Origin: Bacteroidota bacterium
GTDB lineage: Bacteria > Bacteroidota > Bacteroidia > Bacteroidales > F082
DNA length: 64,000 nucleotides
Direction of reading: 5' to 3'
Assembly (NCBI GenBank): GCA_018830105.1
Contig: JAHJTC010000023.1
Span: forward strand, 1 to 64,000
A program made the translations under genes and the position numbers. How positions within the stretch are numbered: the first letter of the stretch is position 1; the number at the start of each line of letters is the position of its first letter. Positions 18,443 through 26,101 of the stretch are shown here, in pieces. The notes below the pieces were generated by a model. The model did not search any database and had not been told where the DNA came from. It was given only the letters and a program-made list of their open reading frames with translations.

Positions 18443-18488
18443 AAAAGGTAGCCATTATGCTGATAAATCAGAACAATGGCTACCTTTT
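18443..18488. terminator. bidirectional terminator
   Basis: A perfect 14-bp stem AAAAGGTAGCCATT / AATGGCTACCTTTT (18443-18456 with 18475-18488) encloses an 18-nt loop, with A- and T-runs on the arms. It lies 18 nt beyond the stop of the minus-strand multicopper oxidase and should end its transcript. Confidence 0.85.
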
Positions 18489-18506
18489 GTTTAAGCTAAG
18501 CTTTTA

Positions 18507-20342
18507 CTAAAACAGGGTAAGTTTCGAAAGAAATCGCCTGTTTGCTGAAACAAACTCCACAATAACAATGCCTCTGGGCAAAGCCTGCACGGATACAGTT
18601 TTGTTTTCCAATGCATAAATTTCATCTCTCCTCAATATCTTACCAGAGATATCATAGAAAGTTAAGATACCCGTTTCTTCAAACTCACCATTAAACTGCA
18701 ATTGATTAGTGGCAGGATTAGGATATACATTTAGCCTTTCCGTTCCGGGAACAGCAGACAGCCCTGTGTAGAAATCAGTTGAATCTACAACCACAAACTG
18801 GTGCATCATACTTGTATCTTCATGTGTAAGTATATGACAGTGATACATATAACCCTGATTAGGTGCAAGAGGTCCCGGAAAACTATCAAAGCGGGCTTCA
18901 AAGGTTAAAGTGGCTCCCGAACGTATTAATTGCACATCTTTATATCCAATAAGCTCATCAGGTAAATCAGGGAAAGTATAAGTAGCAACAGTATCTACCA
19001 TGCCTAATTTTCCGGTATATTCGACTACCTGAAATTGAACTTTATGAATATGAAAAGGATGTGACTTATTTGTAAGATTATGTATTACCCAACGCTCTTT
19101 GGTATTCACCAAAACAGTGTCATTTATAACCATCATATCCATCGGTGTGCCATCAATAGTCCACACATTTCCACTTCCTCCCGAACCCATCAGGTTTTTC
19201 TCTCGTGTCTTAAAAACAGGTCCCGGATCCAATTCGTAATCAACCAGCGAACTGGGTAAAGTAGTTACAGGATTTGTAGAAACAAGGCTATAATCAACAA
19301 TAAAAGCCATCAAAGCCTTACCCTTGGTAGCACCATAATTTGCATCTGCAGGGACTGCCAAATTTGTCATATAAACAGTATCACCATCGCTAAACTGGGT
19401 AAAGTCGATTAAGAACTCCCTTCTGTCGCCAACCGACATTAAAGTGGAATCTGTAGGTCGTGGAACATCAATATAACCTCCTCCGGTTGCTACCATCCAC
19501 ATAGTAGCGAAGCTAGCTGGTGAATTCAATTCAGTTGACAAGCCTATATGAAACATTTTACGCGGACTACCATTTAATATTCTCAGGCGCACTACTTCAG
19601 CCGGGACTTTCAAATAACCGCCGACAACACCGTTTATCAATGTATAAGGACCATTTCCGGGTTTTTCGCCGGCCTTAATGGCAACTGCCGTAGGAGGTGT
19701 GGTGGTTGAGTCGAGCACAAAACCCTTTTCCTGAATAACAAGGGGGAAGTCGTTTTCGCCATAGTTCTTTGGTAAAGTTTGATAAAGCGGATCGTTTGCA
19801 GGATCTTCAACGATTATCATCCCGGCCAAACCTCTAATAACCTGATCAGTAGTTAGGTCCATCAGATGCGTATGATACCAGCATGTTTGAACCTCATCAA
19901 TCATATTAAAATATGGCGTCCAGTTTGAGCCATTCTCGATTACCTGATGCGGCCCTCCATCCATCGGGGCCGGTATATTTAGGCCATGCCAGTGAACTGT
20001 TGTATTTGCCCCATCGGGAAGAGAATTTGAAATATCAAACGTTAATTCATGGTCTTTAGTAAAAATCAAAGTGGGTCCTAAATACGACATCTTTTCATCA
20101 GTGGGCTGTCCCAATTTATTATAACAATAAGTGGCCAGAGGTACATTTAAATTAAAATCAGTAACAAACCCATTGGGATCGAAATTATGTTGCCCTTCCG
20201 AAATGTTAATCTCGAAATGATCGCCAGGCATAATGTATGGAACCGGGATTTCATTTTTAAAGGTTTGAGCATTTATAATTTGTGAGAACGAAAACAGTAT
20301 AATCAACTGTATTAGAAACTTGTACATAAAACTAGTCTTCAT
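18507..20342 (-). CDS. exported multicopper oxidase with T9SS sorting tail
   Basis: 611 residues. Residues 1-25 form a signal peptide ending INAQ. Three cupredoxin domains follow. Copper motifs are all visible: HWHG (about 117-120), WYHTH (about 155-159), HPFHIH (about 425) and the combined type 1 and type 3 motif HCHILTHEDTSMM (about 500-512) with an axial methionine. That makes a laccase/CotA/CopA-like oxidase plausible. The substrate could be Cu(I), Mn(II), phenols or bilirubin-like compounds, and the sequence does not decide. The last 75 residues (LNVYPNPATNQLQF and following) form a type A sorting domain for type IX secretion, so the enzyme should be surface-bound or released. It is a single gene with its own terminator. 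Confidence 0.92.
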   Translation of the reverse strand: MKTSFMYKFLIQLIILFSFSQIINAQTFKNEIPVPYIMPGDHFEINISEGQHNFDPNGFVTDFNLNVPLATYCYNKLGQPTDEKMSYLGPTLIFTKDHELTFDISNSLPDGANTTVHWHGLNIPAPMDGGPHQVIENGSNWTPYFNMIDEVQTCWYHTHLMDLTTDQVIRGLAGMIIVEDPANDPLYQTLPKNYGENDFPLVIQEKGFVLDSTTTPPTAVAIKAGEKPGNGPYTLINGVVGGYLKVPAEVVRLRILNGSPRKMFHIGLSTELNSPASFATMWMVATGGGYIDVPRPTDSTLMSVGDRREFLIDFTQFSDGDTVYMTNLAVPADANYGATKGKALMAFIVDYSLVSTNPVTTLPSSLVDYELDPGPVFKTREKNLMGSGGSGNVWTIDGTPMDMMVINDTVLVNTKERWVIHNLTNKSHPFHIHKVQFQVVEYTGKLGMVDTVATYTFPDLPDELIGYKDVQLIRSGATLTFEARFDSFPGPLAPNQGYMYHCHILTHEDTSMMHQFVVVDSTDFYTGLSAVPGTERLNVYPNPATNQLQFNGEFEETGILTFYDISGKILRRDEIYALENKTVSVQALPRGIVIVEFVSANRRFLSKLTLF

Positions 20343-20395
20343 AATTTTATAGTTTAATTAGTAGAAAATATTGAATGAAATACTTGTTTATTTCT

Positions 20396-20414
20396 ATTGT
20401 TAATTTTTAACAAT
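20396..20414. promoter_or_regulatory. perfect 8-bp inverted repeat upstream of the oxidase
   Basis: ATTGTTAA, a TTT spacer and TTAACAAT lie 54 nt upstream of the multicopper oxidase start. The size and symmetry fit an operator for a dimeric regulator, possibly of the Crp/Fnr kind. No TAnnTTTG box was found near it, so the assignment is tentative. Confidence 0.35.
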
Positions 20415-20521
20415 TCCGGTAAAACTAGATAAACGATCTGATAATCAATAATTCTTAACAAGAGTTTAACAAAAAACCCTGCCATGGATGATCAAAGAAA
20501 ATGTCCGGAGCTCCTTTAGGT

Positions 20522-21580
20522 TTACCTCAAGCCTGGAATGGGAAACTTGGGTGTTTGCTTTCCGTTTTTCTCGTACAGACCCCATGACGGCCCAACACCA
20601 TTTGGTTCATTAGTTTTCCAGGGTTCATCAAACATAGAAAACCAAAAGCTATTATAGGCCTGATTTTTGAAATTGTTTCCATTTACCCAATCCAATGTAG
20701 TTTTGAAGTTCGTTGCTGCGAATTGCACATTTTCACGTGCTGTTGCTGTCCCATTATTGCCAACGCCTGTAGGCCAGCCTATTTCACCTATAATAACTCC
20801 CAGTCCAAAATTATTTTCGGCATTCGCCATGCCATGCTGGTACGACCATTCCATATTTCCATGGATATTATCCGGCTGGCCATTGCAATAATAGGGATAG
20901 ACTGTCATCAGGATCACCCTGTTTTCAGTGGTGTTAAGGTCTTTGCATTGTTGCAGAATGGGACCGCAATAGGCTTCGTTGGGGTAGGTGTTTCCGTTGT
21001 CGGCACCCACGCCGGTGATGCAAGATGTAATAGGCAGTTCTATTCCTTCGGCACTCAACTTTTCGTGAGCGAATTTCATATAATTGGCAACAGTAGCCGG
21101 CTCTACAAAGTTTGGCCCCCGAAGATTGGTTTCATTGCCCACTACAAGACCTAAAACAGTATTTGGAAAAGATTTTATCTGCTGGATTGCATTTTGAATA
21201 TCCGCTTTGGTTTGAGTTTCATTGTTTGGATAACAAGGAACACCGAGTGCAACTTCAAGACCCTTTGAAGCGGCTACGCCAACAATCTGATCCATACCAT
21301 CGGCTACAGTATAAGTGCGTAAAAAGGTAAAATTCTTAGCGATCAAACTAAGGTCTTCTTCTAATTGTGTTTTGCTGACAGGAGTTCCTGGTGCCTGGCC
21401 GTCAAAATGATAGGGGCCATAGCATACGCCTAAATATTCCTGTGCAGCCACGATATCTTTATGTGCTTCTAGAATGGTCTGCGCTTCGGAATTGGTATCA
21501 TTCTTTTTTGAACAGGAAATGTTAAAAAACAGAAAACTGAAAAGGAAAATATTAACTGACAATTGGATGGATTTGCTCAT
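20522..21580 (-). CDS. GH17-like beta-1,3-glucanase lipoprotein
   Basis: 352 residues. A lipoprotein signal with FNISC (Cys about 23) is followed by a Ser/Asn-rich linker and a (beta/alpha)8 glycoside hydrolase domain. Marks of family 17 are GVCYGPYHFDGQAPG near the start, LVVGNET (about 147, likely acid/base Glu) and IGEIGWPTG (about 260-268, likely nucleophile Glu). Fungal and bacterial relatives act on beta-1,3-glucan or transglycosylate it. The lipid anchor suggests the periplasm or cell surface. It is probably monocistronic. No SusC/SusD pair is near, so it is not part of a polysaccharide utilisation locus here. Confidence 0.85.
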   Translation of the reverse strand: MSKSIQLSVNIFLFSFLFFNISCSKKNDTNSEAQTILEAHKDIVAAQEYLGVCYGPYHFDGQAPGTPVSKTQLEEDLSLIAKNFTFLRTYTVADGMDQIVGVAASKGLEVALGVPCYPNNETQTKADIQNAIQQIKSFPNTVLGLVVGNETNLRGPNFVEPATVANYMKFAHEKLSAEGIELPITSCITGVGADNGNTYPNEAYCGPILQQCKDLNTTENRVILMTVYPYYCNGQPDNIHGNMEWSYQHGMANAENNFGLGVIIGEIGWPTGVGNNGTATARENVQFAATNFKTTLDWVNGNNFKNQAYNSFWFSMFDEPWKTNEPNGVGPSWGLYEKNGKQTPKFPIPGLR

Positions 21581-21812
21581 GACTTAGGTATTTTTTAAGA
21601 TCGCTGATGCAGTTTTTAGGTCAATGCATTGTAATAAATCACACTTAAAAAACTCCATTTTTAGCGCATTCTTTTCTAATCTTATTTTATTTGTGCAGAC
21701 AAATAACGGTTAAAATATTTTTCGAAAAATGAAAAGTGAGATATATCAATGTATTGATAATCTATCTTTTAACCTGCTATGGTGGGACAATAACAGGGAC
21801 AGGCAAATAGGG
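21581..21812. other. gene-free gap
   Basis: This is the 5' side of the glucanase gene. It is AT-rich, and no gene or clear promoter box was identified. The next repeat begins at 21813. Confidence 0.4.
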
Positions 21813-21897
21813 CGGAAGTCTGAAGATTAGGTTTAAAATACGGCCACACGAAAGGATTACCTTCGGTGAGATAGTTCGTGTGCTAGCGTGGGGATAT
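21813..21897. repeat. extragenic hairpin repeat, copy 2
   Basis: This is the best-formed copy: CACACGAA pairs with TTCGTGTG (8 bp) around an inner hairpin CGAA-A-GG-ATTA-CC-TTCG. It ends directly at the stop codon of the minus-strand antitoxin-like gene, the same arrangement as the 34129-34203 copy. It could serve as a 3' end or terminator-like structure. Confidence 0.75.
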
Positions 21898-22146
21898 TCA
21901 GGCTTTTCTTTCGCTTAGCCATGCTTGAGTGCGGGTTTTCATTTCATCCTGTGGAACAGTCCGGCCATATTTGATGTCCTTTTCGCTCATTTCCAGCATT
22001 AATTCTTGTTCTTCGGTTAATGGATAGGGTTGCTTATCGGTTGTTCCGACAGCAATTAGATTATTTAATGCCACAAGATATTCCTTGTTGTTGATGGCAA
22101 GAATCTTATCAATCAAATCATTACGTATGCTGTCAACGGTTGCCAT
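21898..22146 (-). CDS. orphan antitoxin-like protein
   Basis: 82 residues from the ATG at 22146. A longer frame back to 22206 would add a hydrophobic, non-conserved leader, so I reject that start. The protein reads MATVDSIRNDLIDKILAINN at the start and EEQELMLEMSEKDIKYGR in the middle. This pattern is shared by antitoxins that in Bacteroidota normally precede a ParE/RelE-type toxin gene. Here the place of the toxin, below 21898, is taken by an extragenic repeat and no toxin frame exists, so the antitoxin appears orphaned. The family call is from memory of the pattern. Confidence 0.65.
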   Translation of the reverse strand: MATVDSIRNDLIDKILAINNKEYLVALNNLIAVGTTDKQPYPLTEEQELMLEMSEKDIKYGRTVPQDEMKTRTQAWLSERKA

Positions 22147-22284
22147 AATGAGATATTTTGTTACAAAGATAAGCAAAATGAACAGCAGACTTTTTCGGGC
22201 ACACACAACAAATCATTTTTTAATGAGTTTTCAAACTCTCATTTATCTATTTTTCAGTTAGGCGTAAATTAACTTGATTTTTTC

Positions 22285-22315
22285 TTGATATCGTTTCCTT
22301 CTTTTGTTATTTTTG
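22285..22315 (+). promoter_or_regulatory. Bacteroidota promoter (TTG - 20 nt - TATTTTTG)
   Basis: The -33 TTG (22285-22287) and -7 TATTTTTG (22308-22315) are separated by 20 nt. The expected start site near 22322 is about 50 nt before the lipoprotein ATG at 22373. The spacing is identical to that of the promoter at 30996-31026. Confidence 0.55.
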
Positions 22316-22372
22316 TTGGTACGTTGCCCTCAAAGCGATTATGCTACAATAAAAACACTTAGGTTCATTGCT

Positions 22373-22837
22373 ATGAAACACCTACAAACAAGCGTATCAC
22401 AAAGGGTTTTTCTGCCTGCGCTTATACTAACAACCATTTTTTTACTTACATCATGTCGCGTTCAATTGCTACCGGCCTATGATGCAAAACAAGTTGAATT
22501 GATAGAGCAAACTTCCCGAGAATGTGATCTGCTTTATATCCTGATGCTGGAATCCGATGACAGGCAATACGAAAAATGGATGGAGCCCTATGCTGAAATC
22601 GAAGCAAACCTGGGTCTGTTGTTGCTCAAAAGTGCTAACAAACCTTTGAACAAGCATTCGGTAAGAATAGCTGAAATTACATTGGAAATCTGGCAAAAAT
22701 ACAAGACCCAACACAAACAAAACGCCCCCCTTTCCGATGCCACCATCACTTTAAATCGTATGTATATGGCCGACTTGTTCAACGCCATGCTGGTTGCCGA
22801 AAAAGCAAAGGAATTGCTTGGCAGCTTGCCCGAATAA
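22373..22837 (+). CDS. small lipoprotein of unknown function
   Basis: 154 residues from ATG 22373. A frame from 22304 would start inside the promoter and is rejected. A signal with lipobox LLTSC (Cys about 29) is followed by an all-helical region rich in Leu, Glu and Lys, without recognised motifs. It is likely a membrane-anchored periplasmic protein. The next gene follows after 21 nt and probably shares its transcript. I do not recognise the family. Confidence 0.7.
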   Translation: MKHLQTSVSQRVFLPALILTTIFLLTSCRVQLLPAYDAKQVELIEQTSRECDLLYILMLESDDRQYEKWMEPYAEIEANLGLLLLKSANKPLNKHSVRIAEITLEIWQKYKTQHKQNAPLSDATITLNRMYMADLFNAMLVAEKAKELLGSLPE

Positions 22838-22858
22838 TCCAATTTAAACACCTATATT

Positions 22859-23185
22859 ATGAAATTTGACACAGAACAAGTATTCAAAGACATGCTCGCT
22901 GCCATCAGCGGCGCACTAAAGCAGGACGCACCAAATGCCCGCAAAACAATTGATGAGTTTTTAAAACGGCGAAAAAGGCGACTGGAAACTGTAATCAACT
23001 TCCGCCTGCAAAACCAAATCAGCGAGGCTGAATTTTCCTCCCGCCTACAGGATGAAAAGCTAATGCTTGAAGCCGAAATGGAAGCCATGAAAGCGGTATC
23101 CAAGGCCATGGCCCAAAAAGCTGCCAATGCAGCTATTGAGGTATTGGAAAAGGCGGTGCGGCTGGCAGTTGGTGGACTACTATAG
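22859..23185 (+). CDS. helical protein of unknown function
   Basis: 108 residues, almost entirely helix-forming, with a strongly basic segment (FLKRRKRRLE, about 35-44), a long heptad-like stretch (residues 45-85) and an alanine-rich C-terminal helix ending VRLAVGGLL. No catalytic motif is visible. It is likely translated with the lipoprotein upstream. I considered the DGR accessory protein Avd because of the neighbourhood, but no convincing resemblance is visible. Confidence 0.65.
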   Translation: MKFDTEQVFKDMLAAISGALKQDAPNARKTIDEFLKRRKRRLETVINFRLQNQISEAEFSSRLQDEKLMLEAEMEAMKAVSKAMAQKAANAAIEVLEKAVRLAVGGLL

Positions 23186-23383
23186 TTTCAATTTGAAACA
23201 TTCAATCTCAACAAAGATGAAACATATGGCAAAAAGTTGTCAGGCTTTTATTTACTTAAAACTACTATAAATATGCCCTACTCCTTTAATTTTTATGTTA
23301 AAATTTGGATTCGTTTGCCGAAAGGCTTATTTTCGACTCTCATTTCTTGCTATGAACAACACCAATCCTAAATACAATATAAA

Positions 23384-24118
23384 ATGAGCAATAAGAAACC
23401 AAAACCATTTTTTAATGCCAAGAATATTATAGCCATTAGCATTGCAGGGCTGGCTGTATTTACAATACTTTTCATTACTGTAAAAGTATTGGGTTCCGAC
23501 CTTGATGAGGGACTAGATTTTGTGGCAAAATCCGTTTTACCTTTGGTTGCCACCTGGATGGGAGCTATCATTGCCTATTATTTTGCAAAGGACAATTTTG
23601 ATGCAACCACAGAACAATCCGACAAAATGATTGATAAGTTAACTATGGAGAAAAGGTTGGAATCTGTGAAGGTTACAGACGCCATGATCCCATTATCCAA
23701 AATTCAGCATTTTCAATTGGCTGACTTTCTCGAAAAGAAAATCATGTCAGAGATCCTTGATAATGAATCAATGAAAGGCTTAAACCGCTTTCTTTTCTTT
23801 GATGGAAAAAAATGCAAATTTATTATCCACAGGAGTATTTTCGACCGTTTTATCACTGTTAGATTGAGTAAGGAGGAAGAAGGTGTTCAAGAGTTGAAGC
23901 TTAAAGATCTTATCGCTGAGAAGGACAAGGCCATCCATGATTATGTGCACAATGGCATTTCATATATCAGCCAGGCAGGGTGTCTCTTGGATGCGAAAAA
24001 ACTAATTGACGACAACAAGTCCAGCGAAGATATTATTGTTACCCGCACCAGCAAGGAAAATGAAGATGTGCTTGGATGGATACCTGATACTTTGTTGGCG
24101 GAGTATGCAAAAGTTTGA
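23384..24118 (+). CDS. two-span membrane protein with CBS-like cytoplasmic region
   Basis: 244 residues. Two transmembrane helices (about 14-36 and 46-66) are followed by a soluble region. Residues about 88-240 resemble a CBS-domain pair: VTDAMIPLSKIQHF opens the first unit, and YISQAGCLLDAKKLID with IIVTRTSKENEDVLGWI opens and closes the second. CBS pairs bind adenine nucleotides, but key residues cannot be judged here. The gene precedes the FGE cluster in the same direction with a 127-nt gap. A role as a membrane partner of that island is possible but not shown. Confidence 0.6.
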   Translation: MSNKKPKPFFNAKNIIAISIAGLAVFTILFITVKVLGSDLDEGLDFVAKSVLPLVATWMGAIIAYYFAKDNFDATTEQSDKMIDKLTMEKRLESVKVTDAMIPLSKIQHFQLADFLEKKIMSEILDNESMKGLNRFLFFDGKKCKFIIHRSIFDRFITVRLSKEEEGVQELKLKDLIAEKDKAIHDYVHNGISYISQAGCLLDAKKLIDDNKSSEDIIVTRTSKENEDVLGWIPDTLLAEYAKV

Positions 24119-24245
24119 AGTAGAATTCCTTTTGCAGAAACCCAATGAAAACCTGCCTGCTGACTTGTTCTTGCGGGCAACAAAAAAATTGTAAATTGCA
24201 GTTTTTATTAACGTTTGCTGTTTATTCTAAAACCTAGTTCTGCTC

Positions 24246-25031
24246 ATGCCACTTAGCACATTAAACACCCCACCCGTGAAACCAGCAATTGTCTTTAAAC
24301 AAACAATCTTTGGCACGGGGGTTTGCTTCAATATGGTATTTATCCATGGTGGGGTTTTTGATATGGGAGGTGAAAGCTGGAATAAATCTTCACTTCCTAT
24401 TCATAAAGTGCAATTAAGTGATTTTTGGATGGCCGAGCATCCCGTAACACAGGAATTATGGGTGTCAGTAATGGGAACAGAAAAAAATAAATCTAATTTT
24501 AAAGGCAAAAGAAAGCCTGTGGAAAGTGTTTCATGGATGGATATTAATGATGAATTTTTACCTGCATTGAATAAACTTACTGAAGGAAAGCGGCCTGACG
24601 GAACTATATATCATTTGCCAACGGAAGCACAATGGGAGTTTGCAGCACGTGGAGGAAAATCGAGCAAAGGGTTTGATTTCTCCGGAGGGAATAAATTGGA
24701 TGATTTAGGTTGGAATGATAAGAACAGCCACAATGAGACAAAACCTGTTGGATTGAAACTGCCCAATGAACTGGGTTTGTATGATATGAGCGGTAATGTT
24801 TGGGAGTGGTGTAATGACTGGTATAGAGCGGACTATTACGCAAAATGTAAAACAGAAGGTATTAAGATTGACCCGCCTGGACCAGAAGAGGGCGACTACC
24901 GCGTTCTTCGCGGCGGCAGTTGGATCTTCAATCCGCAGTTCTGCCGGGTGTCGTACCGCTTCAACTACCACCCTGCGCTCCGCTACGACTTCTTCGTTTT
25001 CCGCCTGGTGTTGGTCCCCCTTCCAGTTTAG
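24246..25031 (+). CDS. FGE-sulfatase (C-type lectin fold) protein with DGR-like variable C-terminus
   Basis: 261 residues, no signal peptide, so cytosolic. The FGE/SUMF1-type domain begins with MVFIHGGVFDMGG (about 30) and has the family marks HPVTQELW (about 75), LPTEAQWEFAARGG (about 124-137), LYDMSGNVWEWCNDW (about 179-193) and VLRGGSW. True formylglycine-generating enzymes oxidise a sulfatase cysteine. This subgroup is instead often a binding scaffold, and in DGRs it serves as the diversified display domain. The last 45 residues lie on a GC-rich segment nearly identical in DNA to the end of the fourth FGE gene. Residues 227-229, 232, 237, 239-242, 245 and 247-250 are the variable positions. 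It stops with TAG. Confidence 0.88.
   Translation: MPLSTLNTPPVKPAIVFKQTIFGTGVCFNMVFIHGGVFDMGGESWNKSSLPIHKVQLSDFWMAEHPVTQELWVSVMGTEKNKSNFKGKRKPVESVSWMDINDEFLPALNKLTEGKRPDGTIYHLPTEAQWEFAARGGKSSKGFDFSGGNKLDDLGWNDKNSHNETKPVGLKLPNELGLYDMSGNVWEWCNDWYRADYYAKCKTEGIKIDPPGPEEGDYRVLRGGSWIFNPQFCRVSYRFNYHPALRYDFFVFRLVLVPLPV
24891..25028 (+). repeat. candidate DGR variable region VR1
   Basis: The DNA matches 30655-30793 at nearly all non-variable positions. Differences concentrate at positions 1 and 2 of codons ending in C or T that can both descend from AAC or AAT. Examples are ATC/ACC (24924 vs 30688), TTC/AGC (24927 vs 30691), TAC/AGC (24954 vs 30718) and CTC/GAC (24978 vs 30742). The 3' end, from CTGGTGTTGGTCCCC on, is identical, as expected for an initiation-of-homing segment. 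GTT/GGC at 24996 is an exception that fits less well. Confidence 0.8.
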
Positions 25032-25140
25032 TGAAGCTTTTCCGGTTCTTCCGTGAGCAAAAGAGCGACAGCCGGGAGCACTGTGGAGCAGGCGAAGTGG
25101 AGCGAAGCCGCAACACAGGGCGAAAGGCTGGAGCGGCGGC
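25029..25140 (+). repeat. conserved 3' flank of VR1
   Basis: Past the stop codon, about 110 nt stay similar (roughly three quarters by eye) to 30798-30906. Shared blocks include GTGAAGCTT, CCGTGAGC, GCGACAGCC, CTGTGGA, CAGGCG and AGGCTGGAGCGG. ACAG and CTGT at 25068-25084 can form a weak hairpin, equivalent to the perfect one at 30833-30849. Its conservation outside coding DNA suggests a function in retrohoming. Confidence 0.6.
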
Positions 25141-25193
25141 ATCTGCTGGAAAAACTATCTATGCTAAACATATTTATTCCAATATTTGCTTTA

Positions 25194-25973
25194 ATGAATC
25201 CTGAAACTGTTGCCATGCAATCCTTTATCCAAACCCTGCTCAACTCAAGCATCCGCTTTAAAATGATTAAGGTTGAAGGTGGAGTTTTTGAAATGGGCGG
25301 CAAATCTTCACTACCCGTTCATAAAGTGCAATTAAGAGATTTCTGGATTGGCGAGCTTCCTGTAACTCAGGAACTATGGGAAGCAGTAATGGGGAAAGGA
25401 AAAAATGAATCCAATTTTAAAGGTAAAAGAAGACCTGTGGAAAATGTCTCGTGGGTAAAAATTAGCGAAGAATTTTTACCTGCATTGAATAGATTTACTG
25501 AGTCAATGAGACCTGTTGGGACTATTTATAGTCTGCCAACTGAAGCACAATGGGAGTATGCCGCCCGTGGAGGAAAATTAAGCAAAGGATTTGAATATGC
25601 CGGCAGCTATAAATTGGATGATGTAGGTTTGTATGATAAGAACAGCCACATGGAAACCAAGCCTGTTGGGTTAAAGCTGCCTAATGAGCTGGTCTTGTAT
25701 GATATGAGTGGAAATGTGTGGGAGTGGTGTTGTGATTGGTATGATAGTTATTATTATGAGTTTTGCAAAGTACGAGGAATTGCTTTGGATCCATCTGGCC
25801 CCAAAGATGGTAAAGATCGAATTCTGCGTGGTGGTAGTTGGGCTAACTATGCTCAATACTGCCAGTTACCGCATCGCAACTTCGACCTGCCTGCGAGCTG
25901 CAATGATTACTTTGGCTTCCGCCTGGTGTTGGTCCCCAAACCAGCTCACGAAAGTCCAGTTTGCTTCCAATGA
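25194..25973 (+). CDS. FGE-sulfatase fold protein with partial variable tail
   Basis: 259 residues from ATG 25194. ATG 25161 is an alternative. An in-frame ATG at 25053 would translate the non-coding 3' flank of VR1 and is unlikely. The domain starts MIKVEGGVFEMGGKS and has LPVTQELWEAVMG, LPTEAQWEYAARGGK, LYDMSGNVWEWCCDWY and ILRGGSWANY. The body is closely similar to the preceding gene, so the two are tandem paralogues. Only its last 65-70 coding bases (25871-25938) resemble the shared variable segment. It has no signal peptide. The next gene is 128 nt away. Confidence 0.8.
   Translation: MNPETVAMQSFIQTLLNSSIRFKMIKVEGGVFEMGGKSSLPVHKVQLRDFWIGELPVTQELWEAVMGKGKNESNFKGKRRPVENVSWVKISEEFLPALNRFTESMRPVGTIYSLPTEAQWEYAARGGKLSKGFEYAGSYKLDDVGLYDKNSHMETKPVGLKLPNELVLYDMSGNVWEWCCDWYDSYYYEFCKVRGIALDPSGPKDGKDRILRGGSWANYAQYCQLPHRNFDLPASCNDYFGFRLVLVPKPAHESPVCFQ
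25871..25938 (+). repeat. partial or degenerate variable region VR2
   Basis: CATCGCAAC, CCTGCG and the run GGCTTCCGCCTGG, then TGTTGGTCCCC, match VR1 and the fourth-gene VR, but upstream codons use other synonyms. Within it, several codons end in T or G where VR1 has C, so the segment is either old or only partly overwritten. Confidence 0.5.
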
Positions 25974-26080
25974 ATAGGTAAATGCCCTTATCCCATCGGT
26001 GAACGGGACAAAATGATGTACAACAATTTGGGTGACAATATTTGTAATCAACTTATAAAGAATTTATTGCTCGTTTTTTT

Positions 26081-26088
26081 TAAATTTG
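26081..26088 (+). promoter_or_regulatory. Bacteroidota -7 box (TAAATTTG)
   Basis: An exact TAnnTTTG match upstream of the Roc-TIR gene. A start site near 26095 leaves only a few bases before ATG 26102, but a normal leader before the in-frame ATG at 26123. No -33 TTG at 20-nt spacing was found. Confidence 0.4.
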
Positions 26089-26101
26089 CTCAACTATTTA
26101 T

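Larger units (their letters stand above)
17671..18506. other. repeat-rich gap with gene remnants
   Basis: Between the last kinase and the multicopper oxidase there is no intact gene. The region holds a dispersed-repeat mosaic (17707-17822), a GC-rich patch (17870-18015), a short antitoxin-like remnant (18047-18160), an extragenic repeat (18301-18382) and a convergent terminator (18443-18488). Confidence 0.6.

Noticed and set aside
22859..23185. The helical 108-residue protein as the DGR accessory factor Avd
   Set aside because: It is helical, but no Avd-like sequence pattern is visible, and it lies far from both variable regions, with no reverse transcriptase beside it.
25053..25193. Upstream start of the second FGE gene
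   Set aside because: It would translate the non-coding 3' flank of the first variable region, which is conserved at the other locus where it is clearly untranslated.
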